Source of the DNA: Incurvaria masculella
Taxonomy: Eukaryota > Arthropoda > Insecta > Lepidoptera > Incurvariidae
Assembly (NCBI GenBank): GCA_946894095.1
Contig: OX335651.1
Location: forward strand, 18,250,501 to 18,314,500
DNA: 64,000 nucleotides
Direction of reading: 5' to 3'
Shown piece by piece: positions 1-11,700 of the stretch (position 1 is its first letter; every line of letters begins with the position of its first letter). The notes below the pieces were generated by a model. It was not told the DNA's origin. It saw only the letters and a program-made list of their open reading frames with translations, and made no database searches. Both the position numbers and the translations under genes were made by a program.

Positions 1-60
1 TTTGGAGGAAATACCTCTGTAGGAAGTGAATTCCCAGTTACCGACCTTATTTATAAATGA
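1..60 (+). repeat. R6 interspersed repeat fragment
   Basis: The first bases resemble parts of three other places in the window (13587-13740, 28365-28545, 55487-55553), sharing the stretch around GGAAATACCTC and the AC-rich part after it. It is a truncated copy of a dispersed repeat; its class is unknown. Bases 61-254 show nothing recognisable. Confidence 0.4.
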
Positions 61-254
61 TCTACTAGATCAGTTAGTTTGTATTTTTAGTACGGTCGAT
101 AGTGAATTGGTGCATTGCCCTGCCTGTTCCACGTTGGGGCATGATACAAATTGGATGGCGTTATGCTCGATTATACATTGTAGAGATGGTAAAACAGAGA
201 GAAAGACCCTTCAGTCCTTCGGAGCTCAGAGCTCGGTATGGCACTGTATCGATC

Positions 255-326
255 CCAAGAAGCCAAGCTCAAGGCCTTGTCTTACATGCCAGATATCATG
301 GGTTCGATTCCTGTCCCACTTCATAT
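255..326 (+). mobile_element. tRNA-derived SINE (R2), 5' head, split by the BEL element
   Basis: This is the tRNA-like head of an R2 SINE in + orientation. A B-box-like GGGTTCGATTCC lies near 300-311. The body continues at 5606, on the other side of the LTR retrotransposon, where the order of sequence matches intact R2 copies (for example the reverse of 44160-44575). Confidence 0.55.
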
Positions 327-527
327 TGTTGCAATCTTCGTAAGCGTGGACTGTAGGGGCTCGTTTGCTTGTAACAGAGAATCAAACCAGCATTTTCACT
401 AATATAGCCGAGATCTTTTATTTACACAGTTCGCGACACAACCAACGTATGCAAATATTTAGAGAAGACAGTTTTGACAGCCGCCCTTTGGCAGACTGAA
501 GATAAAATACTTGTGTTGCCAGCAACA
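327..527 (-). repeat. 3' LTR of the BEL/Pao element
   Basis: A 201-bp direct repeat of 5405-5605 with TG...CA ends. It is the 3' LTR because the element is transcribed leftward. Confidence 0.9.
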
Positions 528-857
528 TACTGCGGCCTCGGAAAAACAAGAATAAACACGAAAGAAGCATAAAAAGAAACTAGTGTATACTCTTTTTTTT
601 GTAAACCTTACATAAAAGGTTTGGAAAACATGCAGTACAGCCTGAATATTTTTTGTTTACGATACAACAAAAGGAAATAAATTGAAAACAAGAAAGTTCA
701 TATTTTGTTGTTGCATTAAATGTCGTTTTAAACTACATAGTTCATAATTTCTTATCTGGATCACACTAGGAGTGCACAATAGGAATTAACAATAGGAACA
801 AAACACAATAGCAGTTCTGTCTAAATTCGGACATTAAATAAATAAGAAATAAAATTA

Positions 858-1620
858 TTACTTTTCGATTGGCAAAACACTTATGCTTTGCAATGACCTA
901 GTGTACAATTTATGATCAGCTGTTTTCAGCTGCAAGGCTCTAACCTTGCCATCATTTCCAGGGAAAACGTTCACGACCCGTGCCATGGGCCACAATAAAG
1001 GTGGAGCGTTGGGCTCCTTCATGAGTACAAGTGCTATTGTATCCATATATCCAATTTGAGATGCCCTTTGAATTGTGAGATAATCTAAAAATGTAAGCTA
1101 ACACTCGCGTCATTTTTCCTAGATCTGAATACTTTTCCAACATCTGACAATAATCATGCTGTATATTTGTTGTCAGTACTACCTTCTCCGGCATTAATTT
1201 TGAAGTCTTCATCTCAGGTAAATTATCAGGTAGTTCTGACGCTTTGTTATCAAACTTGTACTCACATTGCAGGAATTTCGGTCCCTCCCACCAGAGGGAA
1301 CAGTTAGGAAGCTCCTGTGGGATGACACCTCTGCTTATTAGATCAGCGGGGTTGTCTTTCGATGGCACATAAAGCCATGTCCAATCACATGTTTTTTGCT
1401 GAATTACACCAACTCTGTTTGATACGTAAGCTTGAAGTTTGGTGATTTCAGTTTTTATCCAAGCTAAAGTTATTTCTGAGTCAGTGAATAAGCAAACATC
1501 GTCAATATGAATGCTTTTGCATAACGTGTGGTATACCTTTTCCATAAGAATAGATACAATCAATGCAGCATTTAGCTCTAGTCTGGGTATTGTTAATGGA
1601 TTCGAACGTGGGTTAACTCG
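858..1620 (-). pseudogene. BEL/Pao RNase H region joined to post-integrase domain (broken)
   Basis: This is the continuation of the pol reading frame after a frameshift near 1625. Residues encoded by 1563-1110 resemble the RNase H-like 'Pao' region (FTDSEITLAW, SKDNPADLISRG). At about 1050 the frame shifts again and goes straight into the short conserved segment that normally follows the integrase in BEL elements (1046-858; PPLLWPMARV, PGNDGKVR). The zinc-binding and catalytic parts of integrase are therefore deleted. Bases 528-857, up to the 3' LTR, hold no visible coding. Confidence 0.75.
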
Positions 1621-4600
1621 CGACCCGACTTAGAACAGAGCAAGTGTAATTTAGCCTCACCTGTTTTGTCGACCGCACGTATGTATATGCAGCATCCATA
1701 CCCCGTAGTAGTTGATGCATCAGCGAATCCAATCAGCTGCACAGCTGCTGCAGTATTGGTTGGGATGTGTCGACCTAAGTTGATAGACTGCATGGCAGCC
1801 AGGCTGGTAGCAAATTCTAACCACTCATCAACTAACTCGTTAGGTATTCGTTCGTCCCAGCCCACATTGGACGACCAGATTTTTTGTATAATATGTTTGG
1901 CTCGTATTACGATTGGACTAGCAAAGCCCATAGGGTCATAGAACTTTGAGATGTAGCTAAGCACTTCCCTTTTCGTAATTATGTCCTTATTATATGATTG
2001 TGGACTATTAATTGTAAAACAGTCCTTCTGAACATTAAGCATAAGACCCAGTGCCTTCATGTTATAGTTTTCCTTTTGAAGATCGAGCTCGGTGAATTGC
2101 TGTTCAATCTCTGGTATGTCACGCAGAATGCCAGGCGTGTTCGAAGCCCACTTGTGTAAACTAAAGCTCCCATAGCCTAACATTTCACATAACTGCCGTT
2201 TAGCTTCGAGCAATTCTTGCATATTAGAGGATGAATACAAAATATCATCAACATATGTGCAATGTTTAATTATAAATGACGCTAAAGGTAAGTCGTGCTC
2301 ATGCATTTGTGCAAGTTCATGTAAACAGCGTGTAGCCAAATAACTCGAGGATTTCACACCATATGTAACCGTATCAAGACGGATACATCTCACTGGCTGC
2401 TCTGGGTTATCGCGCCAAAGAATGTTCTGGAGTGAAGTATGTTCCGGATTGACTAGTATGTTACGAAACATTTTCTTGATATCTGAACTTAACGTGAACT
2501 CGCCAAATCTGAACTGCAAGACAATTTCAAATAAGTCCTTTTGTACCATGGGTCCATTCAATAAAATATCGTTCAATGAGACTTTCTTACTCGTTTTCAT
2601 GGAAGCGTCAAACACTACCCTAGTGCGCGTTGTTTTATTCTGCTCATTTATGACAGCATGATGCGGCATAAAGTAAACCGGGTCATCATTGAAATTGTAA
2701 GATCCAATATCTACATAATGCCCATGACCAAGGTCTATGTATTCATTTATGAACTTTTGATAGTCAGCTAGTAAATTAATGTTATTTTGCAGTCTTTTCT
2801 CTAGACTGAGAAACCTATGTAAGGCTAGGTCGAATGAATAACCCAACGTTTCATTTATGTTGCCGGTTTCTAGCTTCAATGGTAAATCGACAGTAAATGT
2901 ATTGTTCTGTAACTTGACTGAATTAATAAAAATGTTTTCAGCTAACTTTTGCTCTGAATCCCCTTCTATTAGTAGTTCCGGAACGCGCTCCACTTCCCAG
3001 AACTTCTTGATGGTGTCAGTAACATCTGAGTCACATTTTGCACAAACGAGTGATACAACCTGATTTTTTACTATGCAGGCCGCGAAAGCTCCAGCGATGA
3101 TGTGACCAAACCTGGTGTTAAGGATACAAGGAGATGATACATCTGCCTCATTGTTCATGTCATCGCGTGAAGGTAGGTGTCGTGGCTTTTCAATCGGAAG
3201 AAGTATCTGGAAAACGACGTCGGCGCCGATCAACATGTTTATCTCCGATGGTTGGTTAAAAGTTGTATCAGCCAATGTGACATCTGCAGGAATATGTATG
3301 CCCTTCATATTAATTTCTGTTTGTGGTAAGTTGCACGTAATTTTTTCTACTACATGACAGTTAACGAGAGTACTGAATGAGGATGTCAGAGAATAAACTT
3401 GTAAGGGAATGCAATAACTGAGTTTGTTTTGCTTTTCTGTTACACCAATGAGGTTAATATCATTTCGCTTGGGTATAAGACCCAAGACCTCAATGGCCTT
3501 TGCAGTGATGAGTGACGCTTGCGAGCCAGAGTCTAAAATGCACTTTATATGCACCTCTCTTCCATCATTTGCATAAAGCTTAACACGAGCTGTAGGAATT
3601 AACACATTATTAGCGGAGTCTCCCGACAGGAGCACCACTGGGCTTAGTCCACTTTTTTCCTCGAGGTGTAGCAGCGTATGGTGATTATTTTTGCACTGCC
3701 CACACCTAAAGTGGAACTTACATTTGCCAGAGTGTTTATTTAAGCATGTGTTGCATAAACCTCCTTCCTTTGCAAAGGAAATTATTTCTTTGACTGGTAA
3801 CAATTTGAAGTTGGGACAAGAAAATACTTTATGGCCGGCACACTTACAGTAGTTGCATTCCATCGTTGTTTTAGCAGCTGCTGCCAACGCTATCTTATTT
3901 TTGGTTGGCGGCACGGGTGCAGCTGGACGCCTTGCTGACTCTGCCTGCTCGGGTCGCACATCGGTGTTTTCTAATGCAAGTGCTCGCTTGTCCATGTAGT
4001 CTAAAAAATCCTCAACTGTTGGATCCTGCTCCTGCTCTCGCTCAAGTTGGTAAGAACGAGAGCTATACAAATCCAACTTGCGCGTGAGAATACCCATAAG
4101 AATGGGATCCCATGCGTCGACCTTCGCCTCCAAATTTTTAAGTGCGGCCAGTATTTGACGGACACCTGAAACGAAATTTCTAATATTCTCAGAATTTGCA
4201 AACTTAGGTAAATTTTCTAAGTCTAGAAGACTGTTAACATGCTCTGAAACAATCTTGTATTTGTTGTAAAAGCGCTTGTTCAACAAGTACATCGCTTCCT
4301 CATAACTTTCGCTAGTAAGAGGAAGATTCTTGACAAGTTCGTAGGGTTGACCCTTGAGGAATGATCGCAGGTAGTATAATTTTTGAACGTCGTCCATGGC
4401 CTTATCATTGTGAATAACCGATTTATAAATTTCAATGAAAGTGACATACTCGGAATATTTGCCTGTAAAGGTTGGTATGGTAATGTTCGGCAACTTAGTT
4501 CTAGACACGCTACTGCTACCTGCCTCCGAAGCCTTCTGCTGTGAGTTAAAATGTAGCTTAATATGTTCATTGAACACAGTTAATCCGTGAAAGTACTTGG

Positions 4601-4829
4601 CCTCTACATCTTCAATGTTTTCTGTGTCGCCCGAGTTCAATGCCAAGATATCCTTGTTGTAAGCCTCGTATTCCTTAAAAGCCTCCACAAGTCTATCTCG
4701 TTTTGTGACCAACGCTTCAACGGAGCTAAGTTCGACGTCATCTTCGTTGGACACGAAACCAAATAACCTGGTTATCGTACCTTTAACATATCCACGGTGG
4801 ATATTTAGTTTTTTCAATTCCTCATCCAT
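1593..4829 (-). pseudogene. BEL/Pao Gag-protease-reverse transcriptase ORF
   Basis: A 1078-residue frame is open from the ATG at 4829. The frame extends upstream to 5006, but the MDEELKK start fits BEL Gag better and the upstream part is hydrophobic and unlike Gag. Order: Gag-like region (about 4800-3950), Cys-His knuckles (about 3860-3660: CNYCKCAGH, CNTCLNKH, CGQC), aspartic protease motif LDSGSQASLI (about 3540), reverse transcriptase with YVDD (about 2255). The frame ends at 1593 through a frameshift in the linker to RNase H, so the polyprotein is truncated. Gag and Pol share one frame, as usual in this family. Confidence 0.85.
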
Positions 4830-5404
4830 ATTTAACAATCGCAGCCTGTTCACTAACTGAAAATTGTTCACAAGCCGTAAAACAAACAATATAAGTATGT
4901 GCAAACAAATAAACAAATCACAATACGAATCAAATATGGCCCTTTTTTGTTCGACACTACACAACTTGAACGGAACTTGAACGAATCCGACCGCCGTGAA
5001 GATCACTTACACTCACTACGCGCAGGCGTAGTACAACTTCCTGCAGCGAGCACGTCGAATAAGAAGATGTCGTTGCAGCTTGCGTTGGGTCCAATTGGTT
5101 GGCGCCGAAAGATAGCTGCGCGATGAAATGCGCGCGCAGTTGAACTGAGGCACTTTTGACCGTTGTTTTGTTTCTGTTTGTTTCCTTGGTTTTATGAAAT
5201 ATGGACGATGAAAATTGTATATGATGAAAATATAATGGAGGAAATTTAATAAAAATTCCTGTCGCAGCAATCGATTACGCTTGAATTGTTCTCGCAAGCA
5301 TAATGTGCCGAATATTTTCTTCGCCTTCTAGCATTTTTGACTTAGCGGTGTCGGGTGTAAATAATCACGGAATTCGCTGTAATTTTGCTGGCTCGAAGTG
5401 ACCA

Positions 5405-5605
5405 TGTTGCAATCTTCGTAAGCGTGGACTGTAGGGGCTCGTTTGCTTGTAACAGAGAATCAAACCAGCATTTTCACTAATATAGCCGAGATCTTTTATT
5501 TACACAGTTCGCGACACAACCAACGTATGCAAATATTTAGAGAAGACAGTTTTGACAGCCGCCCTTTGGCAGACTGAAGATAAAATACTTGTGTTGCCAG
5601 CAACA
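5405..5605 (-). repeat. 5' LTR of the BEL/Pao element
   Basis: Direct repeat partner of 327-527, with no difference that I can see. The primer-binding region would lie just left of it (about 5385-5404), and the untranslated leader runs to about 4830. Confidence 0.9.
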
Positions 5606-5925
5606 CATATTAATGCACTACTTTATTTGTCTTTATGAGTTGGATAAGAGCATTTCGTGACGAATGCAAGATGTTCCATAGTTCAGATTCCATGTCAAAC
5701 TTTAGAGGATACCTGCATGTGGCAGTGTAGATCGTCTGGGTTGGCACCGACGCATTGGATAAAAGGATTGTCGAAGCGGTAGAAAAAAACTGTCCGTGTT
5801 TCCCATCCAGTTCATTACAGCCTATTAAGGAATGGTCCTGGCATGGTCCTCTAATTATTCGGGAATGCGGTGGCTAATATCATGAGATTGGGTGCAGCCA
5901 TTCATGTCCAGTTACGTAAAAATCA
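5606..5925 (+). mobile_element. tRNA-derived SINE (R2), body after the BEL insertion
   Basis: This continues the SINE head at 255-326. The stretch matches the reverse complement of other R2 copies, including the segments corresponding to GTTGGCACCGACGCATTGG and the TGTCCGTGTTTCCCATCCAG region. It is diverged, so older than the LTR insertion. Confidence 0.6.
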
Positions 5926-6246
5926 GGTAGGTACAGAGCCGTGTCCTACAAATGCGGCTTTTTTGTAACATGCGTGCCAGACGCAAGTATCTCGGTCTGG
6001 GTTTGTGGCACATTTGACCTCACCAGGCATTACTCCAATTACCCCAAGGCATAAATCACGGACACCTTGTACCCGGGTAGTGGCAGGTAGAAGAGGAAGT
6101 GTCACCTCCGCGAATGTTGAGTCACCAATTGAGTCAAGTTGTGCCAGAACGAAATTGCGCACAGCCGTACCAGCAAAATCAGCATCGTCGGAGCGTAGAC
6201 ACGACGCATGGTGATCATCATTATATTTGCGTATCCGTTAGAAAGA
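5923..6246 (-). pseudogene. Unidentified GC-rich coding-like fragment
   Basis: On the - strand a frame is open for about 108 codons and ends at a stop near 5923, with protein-like composition (for example DSIGDSTFAEVTLPLLPATT, five Cys, no low complexity). I do not recognise the family. The frame meets a stop at its upstream end near 6247, and I see no obvious partner exon. It could be the last exon of an unrelated gene, a captured gene fragment or part of an unrecognised transposon. Confidence 0.25.
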
Positions 6247-6366
6247 GTATGACGGCAAGCTCTGCCTTTACGTTTACAGTATTCAGGTAAGTGTGCAGCC
6301 CCCGTATATTCGTCATGTCTGCGCGAAAGGTGTTGGGGTTGTGCACCGCTGAATTTACGTCTTTAT

Positions 6367-6665
6367 TAGGGTTCCGTACCCAAAGGGTGTCAACGGAACC
6401 CTATTACTAAGACTCCGCTGTCCGTCCGTCCGTCCGTCCGTCCGTCTGTCCGTCTGTCACAGGGCTGTATCTCAGTAACCGTAACAGATATACAGCTGAA
6501 ATTTTCACAGAGTGTGTATTAATTTTGCCGCTATAACAACAAATAGGTAAGATTAAAAAATAATTAAAATTAAAGGGGGCCCCCATACAAAAAACCTGTT
6601 TTTTTTTGGTACGATGGTACGGAATCCGTCGTGTGCGAGTCCGACTTGCACTTGGCCGGTTTTTA
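6367..6665 (-). mobile_element. R1 (GGAC)n microsatellite-bearing element
   Basis: Reads AGGGTTCCGTACCCAAAGGG, a GTCC array, then a conserved body ending CACTTGGCCGG. One end carries a short hairpin (AGGGTTCCGT ... ACGGAACCCT). Nine copies occur in this window. No coding capacity; the hairpin end and microsatellite recall Helitron-like microsatellite-associated elements described from Lepidoptera, but I infer that from appearance only. Confidence 0.8.
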
Positions 6666-7432
6666 TTCTTTTCTCACATTTTAAATTTGGTGTGAAGGGT
6701 TGCACCACATATTTGTGGTCAAAGCGCAACTCTGTGGCTTCGTCGCTAACTTCTTGGGATGGTGAGTTTCCAACAAGATGGATGGAAGGACCCCCCGGAA
6801 GTGGCCGTCGGGACCCCGGCAGTCTGATCACCAACCGGCACGACGGACTACTACAAGATTATGCGCCGAGTGATGTAGAGGGATGGTTATGCACAGACCG
6901 GACCCTGAACTACTCCGCGTTCGGGCAGCGGGATTCCCGTATCAATATCGTGTCGATAAAGAAAAGATCCCAAGAAAAGATTCAGGTTTAGAAAGAAAGA
7001 AAATTTGTTTATTTAAAAAACAATAAAAGAATAAACATAAAAGTAATAACAGTAGTACAATTGCACATTAAACTATTTAAACAAATAATACAAAACAAAC
7101 AATGGAGCTTTATTCATATTGTCACAAGTTATTGATTGAAAATCACGTTAAAAAGTTTATTTAACCCAGTGAAATTTTGATGTAAATTACTTGAATAAAT
7201 AAAACAAACATTATAACAAGAAAAAAATAATAATAAAGGGAGACACAAGGGTAAGGAACCAAGATAAAAGACTTCGTCCAGCGGCGACACGTATGGCAGT
7301 GTTCCCATCACGCTTGCTGCACTGCCGCTCTGGATAAAAATGCTCAGTCTTTGTGTTAGATAACTTGCTGACATTATGTCTCCTGTTTACACTGTGTAAA
7401 CAAACAATTACAAATGTTGTAGAAATAAATAG
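6666..7432. other. Unassigned flank: GC-rich piece plus LINE-tail-like sequence
   Basis: Bases 6720-6990 are GC-rich and open in one + frame (about 100 codons), but I recognise no family and no intact gene. Bases 7000-7220 are A/T-rich and look like a repeat 3' region. Bases 7227-7306 form one arm of an inverted repeat (partner 8481-8550). Confidence 0.3.
7227..7306 (-). repeat. Inverted-repeat arm upstream of gene A
   Basis: Its reverse complement matches 8481-8550 (shared GATGGGAACACTGCCATACG and the following TGTCGCCGCTGGACG), with divergence at both ends. The arms are 1.2 kb apart and flank the putative gene A promoter. Most likely two copies of an unknown repeat in opposite orientation. 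Confidence 0.7.
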
Positions 7433-7704
7433 AAAAAACCGGCCAAGTGCGAGTCGGACTCGCCCACGAAGGGTTCCGTACCATGGTACAAGACTAAAAG
7501 AAAACTTGTTTTTATGTGGCGCACACCTTTAGTTTTTATTATATTTTAGTTTAAACAATTTGGTGTTATAGCGGCAAAATTAATACACACACTGTAAACA
7601 TTTCAGCTGCCTACCTTTTACGGTTCATGAGATACATCCCTGTGACAGACGGACGGACGGACGGACGGATTGTTCCGTTGGCACCCTTTGGGTACGGAAC
7701 CGTA
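7433..7704 (+). mobile_element. R1 (GGAC)n microsatellite-bearing element
   Basis: Starts AACCGGCCAAGTGCGAGTCG and ends GGGTACGGAACC. It has only a short GGAC array and lacks the segment that usually follows it (AGCGGAGGCTTAGTAATAGG in other copies), so it has a small internal deletion. Confidence 0.8.
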
Positions 7705-8035
7705 ATTAGTAAAAAAAAGTATGTAGACCGCCCCTTCCGTCCTAGACCGACTTCGCCCCTAAATCACCTATTCACTTATTTATCCCTCTGCTTTCTCTCT
7801 ATATAAATAATAGTCACCTTAAATTATTAATAATTTGATGATAACTATTTCAACCGAAAATTATTACTAATATGTAATTGCAAGTATGTGTACAGACTTG
7901 TTCTTTACAGACCACCCAAAAATGTTGGAATCACTTTATCAATCAAATTGCCCTGATAAAGAATACAAGATACGTTAATGCTATCAATTATCGATGGCGA
8001 ATCACATTATAACCGTCTGCAAGATAATTAGCGAT

Positions 8036-8071
8036 TATAAACTGTGAAAATTGCTCAAGCGTTTCCAGTTC
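8036..8071 (+). promoter_or_regulatory. Putative TATA box and initiator of gene A
   Basis: TATAAA at 8036-8041 lies about 31 bp before an initiator-like TTCCAGTTC (A at 8067). This is the spacing expected of an insect core promoter. A good donor site (AATGTAAGTA, GT at 8114) follows. Inference from motifs and spacing only. Confidence 0.4.
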
Positions 8072-8113
8072 ACCGTTTGCCCTTGGTGTTACTAGAACAC
8101 CCTGGACAAGAAT
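8067..8113 (+). other. Putative 5' noncoding exon of gene A
   Basis: If transcription starts at about 8067, this 47-base exon would end at the GTAAGT donor (8114) and splice to an acceptor CGACCACAG ending at 8693, 19 bases before the gene A start codon. Gene B and gene C likewise have AG acceptors immediately before their ATGs, which supports a leader intron in this family. Confidence 0.35.
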
Positions 8114-8480
8114 GTAAGTACCTATGCGATTTATCTTTAAACTTGCATAACTGCATCCAATTCCCTAATCATTGTAAACGAAATTGCAATTAATTGTCTT
8201 TATTCAAAGATATCTTTGGGTTTTAGATATTTTTAATAATAATTTAATTGTCAGTTGAGCCTTGAGAAAATTGTACTGTAAGACTGACCATAGTATAACA
8301 GCATAAGTCAATCGACGCCTAGGCATATTCAAGACCAGTCAGACCCAATCAAGTAATAAAACCAATCCCAATTTGTGATTTCCCGTGAATAATGAAGAAT
8401 AGGTTATTTTCTTAATGCATAGTTTGTTTTACTGTTTAGATACGGCCTTTCAACAAATTAAAATCTGATTATTATTGAGC

Positions 8481-8550
8481 GTGATGGGAACACTGCCATA
8501 CGTGTCGCCGCTGGACGAAGTCTTTTATCTTGTCTCTTAACCCTTGTGTC
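8481..8550 (+). repeat. Inverted-repeat arm upstream of gene A exon 1
   Basis: Partner of 7227-7306. It lies inside the proposed leader intron of gene A, about 160 bp before the start codon. Confidence 0.7.
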
Positions 8551-8712
8551 TCTCTTTTTTTCCTTTTCATGTTGTTAATTTTTTTATTTAATATCGTTAT
8601 CAAATAAATCATCATACATTTCCGTGAAAGACTTAATTTCATCTGACGTTGCCGTTCGATTATGATGTTCACCCACGCTTTCGGCGACCACAGTTAACGG
8701 AGACCGGGCACC

Positions 8713-11700
8713 ATGCTGAGTCTCCTGCTGATCGCCGGGGCCCTGGGCTCGGCCCTGGCCGGCAGCCCCTCCGTGGACCGCGTCGAGTTCCGCTCCAACC
8801 TGGAGATGTTCACCACCAACGTGGACGAGCCTGCGTACAGGCTCCTCGACACGGTCCAGCCTTTAGATGTCTTCGTCGACATGGACGTCGATGTCGAGGC
8901 GGGCACGTTCGGTGGAATCGTCACTATGGGCGTCAATGTAAGATTTACTAATTTTTAGGGTTCCGTACCCAAAGGGTGAAAACGGAACCCTATTACTAAG
9001 CCTCCGCTGTCCGTCCGTCCGTCCGCCCGTCCGTCCGTCCGTCCGTCTGTCACAGGGCTGAATATCATTTCGATAGCTGAAATTTTCACAAAGTGTGTAT
9101 TTATTTTGCCGCTATAACAACAAATAGGTAAAATTCAAATTAAAATAAAAAATTCTTAATGGGGTGGGGGGGGGGGGGCATACAAAAACGTGATTTTTTA
9201 TGTTAACTTTTTTACAATGGTCGGATCCCTTCGTGTGCGAGTCCGACTCGCACTTGGCCGATTTTTAAGGCATTTAAATTTTAAACTAAGTTTTTATTTC
9301 TTTAGATCACAGATAATCTAGATTGATACAAATCAAGCCAGCACAATGCCACGTATTATGATCTATTATTTGCTAACTATGTAATACTTATTATGCGTAG
9401 GTAAATTGTTATGTGTGTTTTCTCACTTCAAAGCTCGGTCCAAAACCGATTTTTGGACCGAACGAGAAATTTGCTTAACTTATGCAATTTTTCCAAGCTG
9501 ATTCTTTTAATTGTTTTAAGCAACACGTTGGTTAAGTATCGTCTTCGCCTTAAGTACATAAGTAATTGAAATATCTGATTAATTTTAGTTATTTATTAAA
9601 AATACTTATTAAATCAGTAACGATAAACATAGCTATCAATACAAAAATAGTTACACAGGACAATATATCTGGAGAATCATGTTATAAAGTTATTCGCTAC
9701 TTACATCTACTCACTTTTAGGACATATTTTTTCAAATAAACAAGTACTTCGCTTTTTTAAATTCAAATAAGATGTTATGCAATATTTTCTTTATTCTGCC
9801 CTTATTAAGTTATTCAATTGCTTAATGGCCACACGGTTATAAAACATGACATTAAGTTATAGAAATTTCTTAATTTTATCTATATGCACTGGATTATTTC
9901 GGTACAGTATTCATGACAGTATTAAATTGCTGTACTTATATTATTACGTAATCATGACTCACTTCAGACTAAACCCAAAAGTGGCCAAATGGACAGTAAT
10001 ACTTACGCCTAAACCCTGTATTAAACTTATTTGGGAATAGGTAGAACATATTATTATGTAAGTGTTTTATAAAAGCCATAACTAATACGTCAAATTCAAC
10101 TGAAATTAGTAAAGTTTCAAAGTAAGAATTGAGGTAATCATGATACCATATTTTCCGATAATCACCTACCAAAGTTGATAAACCTTTCTTATCAATATTT
10201 ACTGTGATAACATTAAGCACGTAAGCATAATCTGCATGACTATGAACTGGAATTTTTGTTTAAACCTATTTGAGTGCGATTCTATTCATTCGTAATTTAT
10301 ATTTCTTTTTTTGAACTGTATTTTATGTGTGGCTTGTATTTGATGTAAAATCTCATATAAAAAATTTACAGAATGAAGCGGAATGTATACCGATTTTGTG
10401 ATTTTAGTAAGCATAATTTAGTCCAACATTAGATAAAATAATAACTTTAACCATTGTAAATATACTACTTTGTCAAGAAAGTACCCGGAAACTGTTAATA
10501 ATACACAAAATGCTATTGATTCTTCCAAATTTATTTTATCATCTTCAAAGTAGGCCCCTTCCGAAATTTCCTGCGTTTTCCGGATTTGACTTCAGTTCTC
10601 GCCGTGAATTCTCTTTTATGTCTTCTATCGACTGAAAACGGGTGCATCGAAGTGGTAATTTGAGTTTTGGAAATAGAAAAAAGTGGATCGGAGCCATATC
10701 CGGTGAATACGGTGGTTGTTCGATCGATGGTATTTGTTGAGTTTTTGGCCAAACATTCGTTCACAATGATGGCCTTGTGAGCAAATGTGCTCTCTTAACC
10801 GCCGCATAACTCTCACATAATATTTTTTATTTACCATCTGACCTTCTGGCAAGAATTCCGAGTGCCCAACATCGCGTTTCGGTTCAGTTAGAAGACGCCA
10901 TTCCGAAGATTGTTGACTGATTTGCATGTAAAACTCATAATCCCATGTCTCATCATCAGAGACAATTCGTTTTACGAATGTAGAGGACACAGGATGTTTT
11001 CCATAATGACCGGGATCGATTCCCGAGTCGTGTATGAGTTTTTTTTCAAATCTACAAATGCAGTTTTAATAACTCTAAAATCGACGACGTGGTTGCTCAG
11101 AACATATTTCTCTATCTCTTATAGTTAAAGAGTTCCCCATACTGACCAATCTTAACGCGTCAGCCGGTATAGTAAGTCTGGTAATTGAATAACTAACCTG
11201 AAAGTTTCGATAACATTCCATTAAAATAAACTACAGCATTTGAGGTAAAAATGATATCGCTTCTTTCTAGGTGACGGTAGCGGGGCTTTTTCAAATAGTC
11301 CTACATCAGAAAGTGGTTGCCATTACTGGCGTATCATTCACTGATTCCAACGGCGAGCCTGTCATCCTACGCTCACCCGACTGGATCGAGTATGACAACT
11401 TCTTCGAGCTGATGAAGATTAACTTTGCCGAAGAATTGCCCATAGGAGAATACGTATTGAGAATCACCTACGATGGACAGATCAATGAGAACCAGTTTGA
11501 TCGTGGGTTCTACAGAGGATGGTATTTCCTCAATGGTGAGCAGAGGTAAGATCAATTTGCATTCTTTATGGATCTACTTCTTGGTAGATTCAGAATTCCA
11601 GCCTGCTTGTTCTTAAATGTTTTTATTTTTAGACATTTATTAAGCCCAATATTTGCTAGACTAGTTGAGTAGACAACTTGAGCGAGATCGTCTAAAATGA

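Larger units (their letters stand above)
327..5605 (-). mobile_element. BEL/Pao-type LTR retrotransposon, integrase-deleted
   Basis: A 5.28-kb element is bounded by two 201-bp direct repeats (327-527 and 5405-5605) that I read as identical, each starting TGTTGC and ending GCAACA. Perfect 5-bp target duplications CATAT lie outside (322-326 and 5606-5610). Coding is on the - strand: Gag-like region, two zinc knuckles, aspartic protease, reverse transcriptase and RNase H, the order typical of BEL/Pao. The integrase core is absent and the reading frame is broken, so this copy is non-autonomous. Identical LTRs point to a recent insertion, probably mobilised in trans. It interrupts an R2 SINE. Confidence 0.9.

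Noticed and set aside
6420..6460. GTCC repeats considered as a CRISPR-like or satellite array
   Set aside because: Simple 4-bp microsatellite that is part of the R1 element; no spacers.
8649..8951. 100-codon + frame overlapping gene A exon 1
   Set aside because: Arg/Pro-rich frame-shifted shadow; the frame from 8713 has a signal peptide and joins exon 2 in phase.
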